Shown here one piece after another: positions 37,561 to 52,000 of a DNA stretch of 64,000 nt. Origin of the DNA: Hymenolepis diminuta (taxonomy: Eukaryota; Platyhelminthes; Cestoda; Cyclophyllidea; Hymenolepididae); assembly GCA_900708905.1 (NCBI GenBank), contig CAADRB010000063.1:459477-523476 (forward strand). Direction: 5' to 3'. The notes under the pieces are model-generated. The model saw nothing but the letters and a program-made list of their open reading frames with translations, had not been told where the DNA came from and made no database searches. Both the position numbers and the translations under genes were made by a program. Within the stretch, counting starts at the first letter, position 1. Every line of letters begins with the position of its first letter.

Positions 37561-40500
37561 ATAAATACTTTATAATTTTGCATAATTATATTTCCTTCTT
37601 GACAGGTGTAACGCTGAAAGAAATTGATTGAAAAAATCTCGAGCAGACTAGCCTTTGAGCAAGGGTGTGAGAATAGTGTTTCTTTTACAAAGTTTTAAAA
37701 CTGGAAAGAAAATATGTGTCCGATATTTTATCAATGGAATTAAAACTGATAGCCCTTCATTTATTTACATTATAGAAATATACTATATGCAGATGAATCC
37801 TATAATTGGAACTCGGGAAGATGAATTAGATCCATAGAAATTGAGACTTGCTCTTGAATAACGCTCATAACGCTAGTGGCAATTCTCTACCAAGATAGCC
37901 TCCACGATTAATGAATAGCGATGCTGCAAATCGAGGGGTTTAAAGAACCACGTAGCAGCTGGCCGTAGATTAATATTAACGGCCTTTTCTCAATAAAAAA
38001 GTAATTTTTTTAATTTTCCAATTATATTGCAAAAGAAATGACCTCTGTTACGTTCATCACAGAATCAAGAGGCGAGAATTGCTTGGCAAGAATTCATTTG
38101 GAAAAATTCAAAATGATCAGAATTGTGAATAGATAAGCAGCGTATCCTTCCCTAACAGTTAGGTGAACATTTACGACTCATTGAACTCCAGGTTTTATAG
38201 CGCTGCTTAATTAAGGTTTTATTGTAGCATCCATATGGATAGTAGGATTCATAGTTCTCAATATTGCCCTCATTTGAAGAAAACAATTGTGAAATTAAAA
38301 GAATTCGGTGTTCAAATGTAAATATTTATTAGGCAGTGTTTATTAGCTCTCGTTGCGGTCAGTTAGGCTATTATGCTAAACGTTAGTTTTTCAAAGAGGT
38401 AGATTGACATCGTGCATTTCACTTCGATCTGTGCAACATTCATCCATTGACCCATAATACCTGTATTTCGAGTTTTACCCGGCTTGTGACGCATATTTTG
38501 CCTTATTGGTTACAAAGCCGCCGTCTTCACTCTATTCTTCTTTAATGAAAGGTTCCTGCCGTCACGGTTGCCTCTCTACTATCTTGGAGCAGTGGGTTTT
38601 GTACGTCCCTAGTCTCTCTTGCAATACACTGATAACTAAAACTTCTATTTATACATATCTAAAACCTAAACCTGAGTTAACTCAGATAAAGTCAAGCAAT
38701 GCGCTTCGATCATTTTGCCTTCTTGACTCTCAATTCGATAGTAGTGAAAGGAATCGTAGTTAGTCATGTTGCTTTAACGGTAAGATGTAAAGTTTTATTT
38801 TGGAGATGAAAGAGCGTAAGAGTAATAAAATATAATAAAAATAGAACCTCTAAAGAGGAAAAATAATTTTGGTGAAGGTTAGGAAAAATCAAGAATGAAA
38901 CAGCTGTCAAGCGCCTCTGTACAGAGATATCCGGAAGTGAGGATAGTGTGGAACCCACACCATGATGGATGCACAGTTTTGACTGCTAATAATATTTTGG
39001 ACTTATTCTTGCTTATGTCTTTCGTTTCTAGGATATGAATACTTTTACTGTTTTAATATACCCTTTGTTAAAACAGACCACGAATACCAAATAGGTCGAC
39101 AGTTTATGGATGATATATTTAAAGAGCCATTGAATTAAATCTTCCAGCTCTATTTTGGGAAACGGTCGCGAAACTGAACCTGAATAGATAGAAATTTATT
39201 TGGAGGCGTTTTATGAAAAACTGCGTTCCTCTATCCGTCTTGATGATCAGAATGAGCAGCTGCAATGAGCCATACTTGTCACTGGATAAACATTATTTAG
39301 AATCAAGCCTCAGATCATACCAAATTAAAACATGTTCTATCCTATACGTGTAGTTATATGGTAGTTAATAGCTGCACAATAATTTAGGCTATTGGAATTA
39401 AACATATAAGAAAGTCAAGTTTAAATGAAGTAGTGAGTTTGTTTTAGTTAATTTCGAGTGATCGGGATTGTGTCTAATAATTGAAAAACAGGTCATCAGC
39501 TTCAACCACCTCAGTTGCCTAAATAGAATTATCAAGTCATCATATAAAGTGTGCTCAATGCTAGACGTAGAAAGAGGGCATTCTGGATCATCTCGTTAGC
39601 AAAACGTGCATTCTACCCTCTCTCCTGTTCATCAGTATTAACCATAGCGGTTGATCATCCACATTTCTAGATGTTCATTGATGGGTATTGGTATGGCGAC
39701 CTTTGATTTGGCAGACATGCCATTGACTACTGTGCCACAGGACCATTCAAATGCCTTCACTCTTCTTTCTAGTTGGATATACTTAGATGGATAAAACGAA
39801 TAAAGGACTCATGTCTGTGAATGTAGACTGCCGTTATTTTGAATCCAGAATCTTATGTTGATTTATGATTGATTGAATTCTCCCTCTATCTGTCTTTAAA
39901 CCTTTACACAATTGAAACATTTTTACAACTTATAATTGTTTATTTTCATGAAAAATTAGTTTGGCTATATATACTTGTTGTATTTATGATGATCTCAAAT
40001 ATTCGTTTTTTTCTTGACTTTTATTCTTAAATATGAATTCTTCCAGTCACTAATATTTGTCCTAAATTAGAAAAGCCAAGCTTGTGTTACTAAATATATG
40101 TTTTATATCTTCTTGTTTCTCCAAATAGTTCAGGATCCACTATGGACATCTTATTGCTAAGTTCCATGTTATCGACGGCGCGATGACATCATGTTAACGA
40201 AATTATAAAATCAATCTATTTAAACGAACATGTAATATTCATTTTTGTCCAATGACATTGATATGCAACTTGCTCTCAATTAAATTCTTTCAGAGCCTCA
40301 TTCATTTTTATTACATAAGAGGAATTCTTATAAATTAATTTTATTTCTTTTTTTATAATGAAACATCTTTTATTTAAAAAATTTTACTTTCACGAAACCT
40401 CCACATTAATCTAATTTATGCCATGTTTAGGGCTAGCATTTATACAAAAAATGAATTTAATGGTGATTGCGTTGAAGAGTTGTGGCTAAGACAGGAATGA

Positions 40501-42879
40501 AATCCCATGTAAAATCAAATGGATCTGCAGAGAGAAAAAGAAAATACATTTGCTTCTATCATATACCCATTTCTGCATTATTGGAGAAAGTCAGCTTGTG
40601 CAGATGGTTAGGACCCAAAGTTTGATAAATCTGTATTTCTTGAACGATTTCACACATTTTTAATGATTATATCGTTATTGATTGTTCATTAAAGTCTTTT
40701 TACCTCTTTTTTATAATTCTTTCATCGTTTAAAGTTATTTCTCCCTTAAAGGCTTTGAATTGAGGCTACCTACTTTTGATAAAGAAACATTTATATAAAG
40801 CGAGTCCTCAAAAAACCAAATTACTGTAAACCTTTCAAGGTAATTTAATCGGTTGGCTTCATCCTAATGTTTGCTTCCAAGCTCTTTAATCAATACCCAT
40901 TTTATTTAATAAGAAGGCTTCTTGACGTTTTTCATTTTAGAAACGTGCAATCGGTAGCGAATTCGGTTGTCCATTGTGCATCAGTAGGCTTTGAACAAAC
41001 GATCTTTGATTGTTCTCGTCGTCTATTACCAAAATCGATATTTACTGTTAAAACGATTATTTGAATTTATGATTTTTGATTGTAATCCTGAAATTCGGTT
41101 TGAAAGCATTTCTCCTATTGTTCTTTAACATATTTTGGAAAGAAATATGTTTCGATACGCATATTCATTGACAATTATAATTGTAATTGTCTAAATTAAT
41201 TAAACATTCACATACGCTTGCCTCAATGAACAAAATAATTTGAGGTATTTTTGGATCGTTGTCAGTTCCAAAAAACGAAATTTCTCCATATTGGTGAATA
41301 CTTACAGAGACTACATCTATGTATATCATGGTTTCATCTTGATTCTTTACAGAGAATTTCAATTTCCATTCTGAAAATTTTACTATCGAGTGAATTAGCT
41401 TTAAGTTTTCTTCTACTCGTTAATGGGAAATAAGCAAATTTAACTTTAATTCAAAGTAAATTTCATCGCTGGTCTTAACGTGATTTCATTCTTACTGCCT
41501 CATTTTTAAATATAAATAGTTATTGTTAACTGATGTATCAATTACAAAATTTCGAAATTAAAACAATGGCATTTCACTATAATTTAACTGGCTCTGAAAT
41601 TTGAGATTTTATTTTGCTCATGATATCCAATTTGCAAATCTTTTTAAAATACTGTAAACACTAACTTCTTTTAGGTTTTATTCCATTCTATTATAGGCTT
41701 CTTGAACTGTCATTTGCCAAACTAAGTGGGATTCCTTTTGCCTTTTCTGAATCCCAAAATTCTTATTTCCAGACATTCACTGCCCGGTTTCAATCAGTGT
41801 CTGTGGGATTAATAGATTTTCTCATGAAAAGTTGGGAATTCGAAACATTAATTTAACTATATCACGCTACATATCTGCACTTTGGCATTAGTTTGTTTTT
41901 CCTCTGTTTGATCAAATTTGTTCCCAACTGTTTGCACTTTAACTGCTTCAGGTTTGTGTCTGGTATTTGATAATGTCCAGAGGAAGTAACATGAGGTAGT
42001 TTTATTTGATTTTGAGTTGATACATCCAAGTCCAAACACCTAGCCTTCTTCTTAAGGTCGTTATCGCATTTGTAACTACTATGTAAAACAAAATAATTTT
42101 ATTTATTTCGCTGTTAAGTATGACCGGAGAGGCACTAGTTACAGTTGCATAAAAACAAAGTAGGACTGCAGCGTGTAAAAGCAAGGAAATAACTTTGAAA
42201 CTGTAAATGACAAGGTACTGATGATAGCACTCATCCGTGGTTTCTTTTAGTAGGAGTAGATAAGAACTGGCTCTAAAAATTGATCGGTAGAAGCTGGGGT
42301 ACCAATATTTATAGCAATATTGTCAACAAAGACAGTTAAATAGTTTTAAAGCACATAAAGAAATCTAGTCCTGATTTGATTATTAGAATTTTAAATATAG
42401 AGGAGGGTTGTGATCTAGCAATTGACGTCTTGGTCGCACTGTAGTCCCAGTACTTTCAATCAATACAATATTTTTGTGGTTGATTGCTTACAGCATATAA
42501 ATATATGAGTAGAATAAAAGCATTCGATCAGGTCTACTCATTTTATTATCATATCTGATTGGTGATGAAATCGTAATAAATTGAAATATTAAGCCTTGTC
42601 AAGAACTGTTCAAAGATGTTTGGGATAGCAAATTGACTCATTTCTAAAAGTTGTGGAATATATTAACGCATCTATCTACCGGACGTTGTCATTTATGTTA
42701 AATTCTAAGCTTTAAGATTTACTAATGGGATTTAGTTATTAAGAATCAGTAATACCTGAGCGTATGGGCAATCTAAAGCAATAATATTTCAGTTAATATT
42801 ATTAAAAACTAGTTATAATGTTATGACAATATGTGGTCGATGTCTTGATTAAATGCTCAATATATTCTAGAATTTTCAG
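37561..42879. other. No gene supported
   Basis: Mostly A+T-rich. A G+C-richer patch at 38440-38765 holds an 85-codon plus frame (38506-38763) and one at 39540-39790 a short broken frame (MFIDGYWYGDL, TGA, FGRHAIDYCATGPFKC). Both lack splice or promoter support. A 65-codon plus frame lies at 40867-41064. Confidence 0.35.
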
Positions 42880-43064
42880 TATTTTCGGGTTTGCCCTCAA
42901 TTTCCCGGAGTCACGTTGGTCCCTCCAGTCGCTTGAAAAGTTTTAATGAACTGATGAGTGCATGCTCATCAAATTTCCACTTCCAGCATTCCACCCATGA
43001 CACTTCAGTAGTGAAACACTTTGGTCGAGATAAGTTAGACTACTATCGCCTACCTCCTCAATGA
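42880..43064 (+). CDS. Candidate exon with stop, product unknown
   Basis: The acceptor aattttcag (ending 42879) is followed by two bases and 60 open codons to TGA at 43062-43064, within a frame open since 42849. Local G+C is clearly raised and the peptide is hydrophilic and balanced: FSGLPSISRSHVGPSSRLKS, FNELMSACSSNFHFQHSTHD, then HFGRDKLDYYRLPPQ. A strong donor, CGAAG|GTGAGT, lies 13 bases after the stop (GT at 43078), so an exon ending at 43077 is possible too, with the stop inside it. No polyA signal follows closely. One of the better coding candidates outside the first gene. Confidence 0.33.
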
Positions 43065-43083
43065 ACTCAAATCGAAGGTGAGT

Positions 43084-46000
43084 CATCTTTGCAGGGTAGG
43101 GTGAGCCATTAGACATGATCTGATTGATCCTTTTAATCAGTGCTATTATTTATAACCCGAGCAAAGGAAAATTTGGGTACAGTTTTAATTCGTGTTGGTG
43201 CAAAGAGATCCTTTTTAGAACAAAAATTAGGCTATAGTACACTTTTTAGTAGATTACTCGTCAAGAAAACCCTCAATTTATATTTATTGAATTTAAAGTT
43301 AAGTTAGTTTCTCTCACAATTATAGCAATAATGACTTGACAACAAAAATGAATTTTGTAAAGTAGTAAAATGTTATTGGATTCTAATTACGTAAATTAAT
43401 AAAGTTGAATTCCCTGAATTAACGCGGATTTCTGTTTTGAAATGAGTTTTAATAAGTAAAACAGGAATGAAGTTATTTATTTAACAAAAATAAATTTAAT
43501 TTTTGGAATGAATCTACGAATCTACTATAATAACATGTTAATATTCCTTATTAACATCACAATTAGCATCAAAAAGACACCGAAATATATGAAAATAACA
43601 TACTGACCCAATGAATAACTCGATTTGTGCTCTCTCATTCATCTTAATTTAATTCCACGAGACTATTAAATCACTTTATTTTAAACGTCTAAACAGCAGG
43701 CCACTGAAATTTTAAATGACTTCAATTAAAAATTATTATTTTTATTCAAATAAAATTATAATTTTATTAGATGATATAGTGCTTGACATTTATTTCAATT
43801 TACACCTTTGCATTATTGTTATCTGTAGAGGTGTACAACTTTATCCTTCTTCCTACTTGTGATTATATGAAATTTAGCTCAAGAAAATCGGGGACAAATA
43901 TTTTGGTAAGAAAACAAACTTACTGCTTGCGATGGTTTCCATTTTTGCGTACTTTGAAATACGTAGTGCAATATAACCATATTAAGGAAATGTGTGCTCA
44001 TTTCTGTTTTATCTTCTGAGCTACATCTATTTTTGGGTAGAATATCACGTTTTGCTAACCAATAAAATTGATTCATTTATAAAGCAATAATAGTCGAGAA
44101 CATGTTTCAAACTATTTGTCATAAATATAAATATATTCAATTTATTTTCAATTTTTAACAGTCTTGATTATTTTTTGGCACAAAAACTTGGACCAGTTAG
44201 TTTTATTCCTATTTAGATATTGCTCGAAGAATAAAGAAGTGCACTTTGTCGGATGAAGGTCTGTGTAAAAACACTCACCAAAGCAAATCGAAAGGAACAA
44301 GCTCGACAATTTTCATTTAGTTAATATCATAGTTAATTAAATTTGTATAATTTTAAGTAAATTCATCTGCATCATAATCCTGTTTAGCAGAAGAATAATT
44401 CATCCCTACCATCGAAAATTCCGATCTTCAAGTAAAAATGGAGAGCAATAACACAGAGGCGATCGGGTGGGTATGCGTTAAAGGCATCAAGATCAGAGAA
44501 TTAGAAGAGTCTTTCTGGCTCTCAATCTCAAACTCTTTTTAAATTTAGTCTTTTGGTTTTTGCCTATCTAAACAAAAATTTTCGTAATTTTATTTTCTTA
44601 TTCTTAAATATTAGAAAAATTTCATTAGCTAAAATATATGATTACTGACAGTAGAAGGGCGCACAGAGATTAAAATTTAAAACTTTTTCATCCAAAACTT
44701 TTTTGACTTTTTAGATCCTTTTATCTATTCATAAATTATAAGAAGTAAAAACATATAACTCAATAGAGTTCATTTTTAGCAAAATCTAGTGAGATTTAGG
44801 ATGTTTCAAATGTTATACTAGTTACAATTCGACATAAAAAATTGGTTAACTGAATCAAATGAGCAACCAGCAAATCATCCAGATGTTCATAGGTTAGATC
44901 TTGAACACTGTGATTTGAAAAGTTATCAGATTATTACATGAGAGTGGAAATTTTAATACGCCAAAATTCAAATAAGATAATCTCCCGGAAAAGAACTGCT
45001 CAATCATATATGCTCCAACTTCCTTACTTGCTCATTTCAACATTTCGTATTTTCAGATATTATTCTACTGCAATGAACAACAGAATAAATGTTAATATAA
45101 ACGTATGTATTCTCGAAATGATAATTTCATTTATAATTTGTTTGAAGTTTACGGGGAATTCCTGTCATCCAGTGTCTAATATTACCGCAAATTTGATTTT
45201 CTGCTAATAACAACATTGTGCTCCAAATTTTGTAGATCAAACGCTTTTGATTGTAGTCCATTTAGCTACAACCACAGACGACCACTATTTTCTGGAATAT
45301 GTTCCCATTTCGTTTCTGCTGCCTAATATGTAAGGCAGGAATACTTATTAATAATAATGGGAAAAATGGTTTGAATGACACTGCATGATGTGATTAATTA
45401 GATTCTAAGAGCGCGAATTCCTCCCTTCCCAAGCAAACAGGTAAAGGAAAGTGAATCCACGTGACAACGTTTAATTAAACTAAGAGAAACTATAGTGAAG
45501 AAGGTAAAACTGCGAAAAGATGAATAAATAAAACTTGTGAGAAAGGTTGACTATTTTATCCACAAGTTCTAGAAACTTTCAGAATATCTTCAAATATCAA
45601 ATTGTTTCAGTCATTTAAAATGCAGCGGTGTTAAATTAATTAATTTTTTCTTTAATTTTTCAATTTATTACATCCATAGGGGACTAATCTTAGAAAAAAT
45701 TAAAATTTTCTAGATGATGCATCTCATTAAATCTATATTATTTAATAAAACCTAACTTTAATTATTTCTCTAAATTATCATTACTTTTAATATTCTTCAA
45801 TTTGTTTATTTAACAGATATTTTACCATTTGAACGAACAAATGCCTCATTAATTTTGTTAATCGTAACTCAATAATTCTGGGATCAACTATTCAAAAATT
45901 AACTGTCAAGTATTACACCATCTTTAGTTAAACAAAATTCACAAAATGTTTTAAATAAATATACTTCTGAAATAAAACCATTCTTTTTCCTTCAAATTTC

Positions 46001-49000
46001 GAATGATATCAGCTAAATTTCATACCTATCCCCAAAATACATAGAAAATGCTTTCAACAGAAAAAATACTGACATAAATTTACATGTATTTTTTATTTCA
46101 AATTAAACACTAAAATAAATTTTAAATAAATATTTAATTTTAAAATAAAACATCTACAATCTGATTTTAATTCTTGTATATTATTAATGTTCACTACCCT
46201 CCTACAGTGTGAAATTACGTATATTATTGAAAATTTTCAATGTGGGCTGCATAACAATAATTAAAATATTTGAAATATAAGTTAATATATAAATTCCTCT
46301 TAAAATTATAAACAAACCAAACTTGCCACAAATGGGCGAAAACTCACGTAAATTAAGATGCGATTTAGTTTGGCCCATTGAAGAAGGAATTTTCATGCTA
46401 GAATAATAATTCTAAGTTCAGATTTAAAAGTAAAAAGCTTTAAATTTTAATTTTAATTTTTTATTAAGATGTGTAAATTCAAAGTAAGAAGAAGATCAAT
46501 CAAATCAGAATTTAGGATCTTGTTAATAATTTATTTTAATGTCATCGAATGAAATAATAGCACAAAAGATTGAATGTTAATTTCAGTTAATATAATTTTT
46601 CAGTAAATATTACTGGACAAATGTTTATCTAAAGCATAATTCAGCCTATGACTGGTACCGAATATTTTATTTGACAAAACCGAAATATTAAAATTAAATT
46701 GGATAGAATTTTTAATTTTCAATTATGCACTATCGATTTTTTTAATTTCTTTGCTGGTCAGCTACCTTTAACTACTGAAGGTAAATTTTGATTGATTCAA
46801 CCCTATTTATCATTGTAAAATAATTAATAAATAGTTCATTGTATTTAAAAAAGAACATTTGAGACAATTTTTCACTTTATTTATCAGTATTACCATTTTA
46901 AAAAGGAATTTTCTATTATAACCCGACTGGTATTTCTCCACTTGATGCATTTTGCAGAATGTACTTCATCTTTGATTTTTCGATATTCTTTAAAGTGGAT
47001 AAGACTCTAGCTATATATCGCTAATTTTTTCCTGTAATTAATCTTAAAAAATATTCAACATATAAATTGTTTAGAATGAAGAAAACTGACCATGTTTATC
47101 ATTTGCAAGCATGGGTCGGTTTGTTAATACTAATCTTTCAAATTCTACAGCAATCCAAAAACATTTTAAATATTTTTATTTTGGGAAAGCGGCTGAAATA
47201 GAGTAGGCAAAATTAATTATGAAGAATGCGGGAGGGACTCGAAAAGAGAGTAATTTCATTCGAGTTTGATTTCGTTTCCTCTTTTAGTTTAATCTTTTAT
47301 GATCCTATATAGCTTAGCTTCCAAAGATTTTTAACAAATTTTATTCCTGTTTTAGCCGAAAATCAATATAATGGACTGATTTAACTTTTCTAGAGTTCAA
47401 ATTTGTGGTTCAATAAAAGATTTCTATTTTATAAGTTTGTCTTAAACATCCAAATTGGGTGGAATGTTGAAAAGCCTAAAGAGCTAATAAAGTATTTAAT
47501 TATGATTGTTCCTTTCAAATGAAACTTAAATGAACAAAATTATAAACAAGAAAAATGTTCAGTCAAATTATTTAAAACGAAATAATAATGGACAAATTTA
47601 TATTTGGAGATGCGTAATTATTCTATTATATTAAAGGTTTTTTTAATTTGTTAAAAAATCCTGGCATTGTTTAAAAATAGTATAAATAAATTTATTATTA
47701 GCTTGGAAACTGCACATAAGGAATTAAAAAATTAATACATTTTTGAACTGTTACGTTATCTGCACAGTAAATGATGCACTTCTAACAGCGCTTATCTCAT
47801 TATCAAATATATATGAAATAATGTCGAGAGTGAATAATTTATACAATTAAAAAATCCAATTGAAAAGTCAAGAATTTCTCATTTATTAATGCGTACTTTA
47901 ATTACAAAAAAATAAAAATCAGCTAAATTTATTACGTATATCAACAGGCCGATTGTAGATATTTACGAGATGTTAGTTCGTCATTCTAATATTTATTACG
48001 TTAGAAATTTTACAAAATGCAAAAAAATAATGAATAACTTATATTTAACTATATGCGTTTAATAACTATGCAGAAATCGACACACAATAATGACATTTTA
48101 ACAACTTTGTGATCCAAAAACTCTGCTTATAGGTCAAGTGACAAGCACATTACTAAGAACATTTTCCACTTAATTCAATAAAAATGAAAAATCTCTTCGC
48201 ATAAAAGCGATTCAAATTCTTATCTTTATGCAACGATTTCGACCGCTGTTAACTAGTGCAGATGATCATTTAGAACACTAAAAACTTAAAAATATTGCAG
48301 TTCCCGTCGCTGCTGATATATTTTTTTGCTCCAGTTTCTATAATTTCCAGTCTTTACTTTATTTAAGTTGATCATGGTATTTAAGTTATAGCAAATACCG
48401 ATTGTCATTTTGAAAACTTTTCTACCAAGTTAGACAAAGCACTTTGGCATAAATTTAGTTACTTCTTGCATTTCGGACCCTTATATGTGTGCGGTTAATC
48501 TGGAATTCCAGTAAATCACTGAATTTTGGAATGATATTACGCATTCCGTTGCATATCACGTCAAGCTAGTAAAATTTTATGTTTATGACTTTAGTGGTGG
48601 AAAGGACCGTTCGTTGCCACCTTTACTAACATGGACAGCTGCCGCTTTGTGTGGAATTGAGTCGTATCACGCTTCATTAGATTTATGCTTATTTAGATCT
48701 AGTTAATATTTGCACTATTAGTCTGTGCAATATTCGTGACTTTCCTTATTTAGTTGTAATAAAAATTTGTTGGTTTATCTGCCGAGGGCCTTTGACTGTG
48801 AATGCCAGAGTAAATAAATTATTTCACTGAAAAGACGTAAGCTTTTACATATTGACAGATGGCAGTGTTACGGCTGCACTTCCAGGGTGATTGTTGTCAT
48901 TTTCTCAAAATGAGCACTGTATGTATTAAAATAGGATTTTTCTGTATATTATTGATGCTTTCCTCTTTTGCAAACAACATTTTCGTGCTCTTATCAATTT

Positions 49001-52000
49001 ACTGAAAGTCTCGTTTCAAGTTGTATTTAATTTTTTCAGTCAATTTATCCTCATTCCTGCTACCTTTGGTACTTGTTGGCTGAAAAGATTTGCTTAACTT
49101 TCACTACCAACTAAAAATTTGCTTTGACCTAATAACACGACCATAAATGATACGGACAGTCCCCTTTGCAATACAGAATTTTTATCGCAATCAGATTTTG
49201 TCTAAAATGATGTTGAATGTGAGCTGTTAACCTTAAGCTTACAGTGTAAGTTAGATGTGAAAAAATTTATCAAGTAGTGTTTTCATAGTTTTTGGAATCT
49301 TGGGTCTCTGTTAAATTTGATTTAAGTCTTCTAGAACAGGTCCTTTTTCTCTCCTTTACACAACTATAACTTATTGATATAATATGGTGCCATCTATCCA
49401 AGGAGTGTTCTTTCCCGTCTTCGGCGCTGTTTCGCACCTTTTATGAAGGCGAAGAATTCTCACAAGACAACCACTTATAGTCTTCTTGCCTCACAAATCC
49501 ATAATTATTATCTCTATCCCTACGTACATTTGTATGCACTCATATACATCTACAAAATATATTTATGAAATATCATGATGGGTGACATTAATCTCTGTTC
49601 CAGTCATTTTCTTGAACATCAAGAAGATTGGCACTGAAGTAAACTAGTTCTTACTTACGTCAATCGACCCAACTTGTACTAATTTAGAAAGGGAAATTTC
49701 TTTATTAAGGCATTAATTTGTTGTTTGCATAAGTACGAACAGATAGAGCTTCGTCAATGATTATACTCGAGAGTGAGAAAATGTGACAACGAGGGTGCTA
49801 ACTTCGATTTCTAATCCAGTAATTTCTAAAGGGTTGTAAGTGCAAATGTTTATTTAAATTGTCTCTAAAGGTCATGTCAAGAAAACGATTTCCTATTTCA
49901 AATTCTTTCCTTTTCAATGTATTCCTTGAAAACATTATGTTCTTGTACTTATCGTTTATAATCAATTAAAACATTTATCTGCTCATTAATGATTTTTACT
50001 GTTTCTTCAGCTCAGATGATAAAAACATACTTTTTATCGCATTTTATAGATTATTTTTTTCTCATTTTGATCTTTTGCTAAGTGAATCCTATTTATTTGC
50101 AGTATTTTTAATTATACGAACCACTGAAATATTTAACAAGTGGGCTTCTAGCCAACCAGTTTTATTAAAAAGTAAGTGTCCTATAGGGATATCTTAAGTG
50201 TCTAACAGTCAACTCATTAGATATATCGAATTTGAATAGAATTTAAGGTTTGTACCTTTGATTAAAAAGTGGAGATCATTTATTAAGATATCTGAACATC
50301 ATTTAGAATCGAAAGATTCAGGGATCAAATCCTGTCTTGATCGAGAGCGCCGGTGAATTGTTAATTAATGTGCACTTTTGCAAGGCCAGTGTTCACTGGA
50401 TCGACTCTTACCACCTTTAATTCGGTAAATGGTATAACCACCAATTTCTTTGAATCTATCAGGACGGAGAGTAGAATATTAGTTTTTATAAGAGGGGTTT
50501 TTGAAATACTAAAAATATGTCTCATAAACGTTTTCTTTAAATATAGGTGGAGTTTTGATGTTCCTTTTGTGCCCTATTGCTGCCCAGATTAAATATTTTA
50601 CATACCTGGTCGATTTCATTGCGGACTCTTCTTCTGCTCCGGCTTTTGAGATTATCACTCATTTCTGTTTCTTCGGAACCTATGCCGACCATATATTTTG
50701 CGTTATCCAGTGACTAGGAGATTTTCCTCATTCGCTTTGTTCCTTCGTTAACGCTTGTACTGTTCTTCTACCCACTTGGTAATTCAAAATTAGTGATTCT
50801 CCGGAAAAGTCAGCTATTTATGGGGCGAGTAGAGCTAATTTTCATTTCTTATTTTAAAATGTTTAAAGTGGTAGGCCAGATATCATTAGAATTAGATATT
50901 TTTAATGTATCAGACCGTAAATGTTCTTGAATATATTGGCTAGGAATTTTCTGATATTAAAGGGAGGAATTATTGAGGGGGTTCGTAGCTTATAAACCCA
51001 GCATCTTTGTTCTGAGGATCTAGATATGTTATCGCTCATCTAATTTATAATACCCTTTAACATAGTTTAAGATGGAAATAATGCAGAATTATGACTAACA
51101 AGGTTTGTTGACAAAAATGGATAGGTAGAAAAATTTGCAGATGAATTGAAGTTTGTTGTGAGTAAAGTCTCTAGAGAGAAAAGAGGAGCAACATAATTAA
51201 GAGATAAGTTAGTAGTGGCGCATTGAGAATATGAGGACAGAATAACAACATGTGTATTTGCTGGGGGCAGATAGGGTTTAATAAGAGACAAACAGGATAG
51301 AGACGCGCAATCTGGCGTTAAAGGCAGTTGCTTCTCAACTCATGTCACTAGAGGTATTAATTAATTAGCGACGCTTTACCTATTCGTTATATTCTTACGT
51401 TATCCAAATATAGAGTAATCGTTTGATTTGACAGTTTAATGGAAAACAAACGTTAAAGTGTGCAAAACTTTGAAATAGTTAAATGACATCCTATGTTATA
51501 CTCCGATAAGAAGAACTAACTTTTCCTTTTTTAGCGATATAACCTTTATTTTGAGTCTTAAAAGCTCTATTAGCAATCAAATTGCTGTAAACAATTTGCT
51601 TCTGACGACATTTCTTGTGCACACCAACGAGTTCCGTGAATATAGTCATAGAGCTGCGATTTCGGTACATAAAGCATAAATTTGTTATTTTAAAGCTTAA
51701 ATGCACGAAATCGTCACTAATTATTAAAATTTTAAGATATTTGGAAAATGAAGAAATAAATGTCATTGAGCCTAAAAATTTGAATATCAGTTTTAAAATA
51801 TGTAGCCTTGAATTATTATGGTCATTTATTTTCACAATGAGACGCTCTTTTATTTCTAAAAGGATCTATTAAAAACGCGTTTATATTTCAATTACCTATT
51901 GTGCTTCTTTAATATTAACTTCCTTTTGTATTTAACACCTAATAGTATCATAACTACACCAAGTTGCTATCCTTTTAATTAACTTTTACTCATGTTAATT

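Noticed and set aside
50300..50352. cagggatcaaatcctg resembles a tRNA T arm
   Set aside because: The loop is 6 nt, lacks the TTC core, and the flanks do not fold into the other arms.
51491..51872. Overlapping frames on both strands (114 and 85 codons)
   Set aside because: Both are of chance length and typical of A+T-rich random translation.
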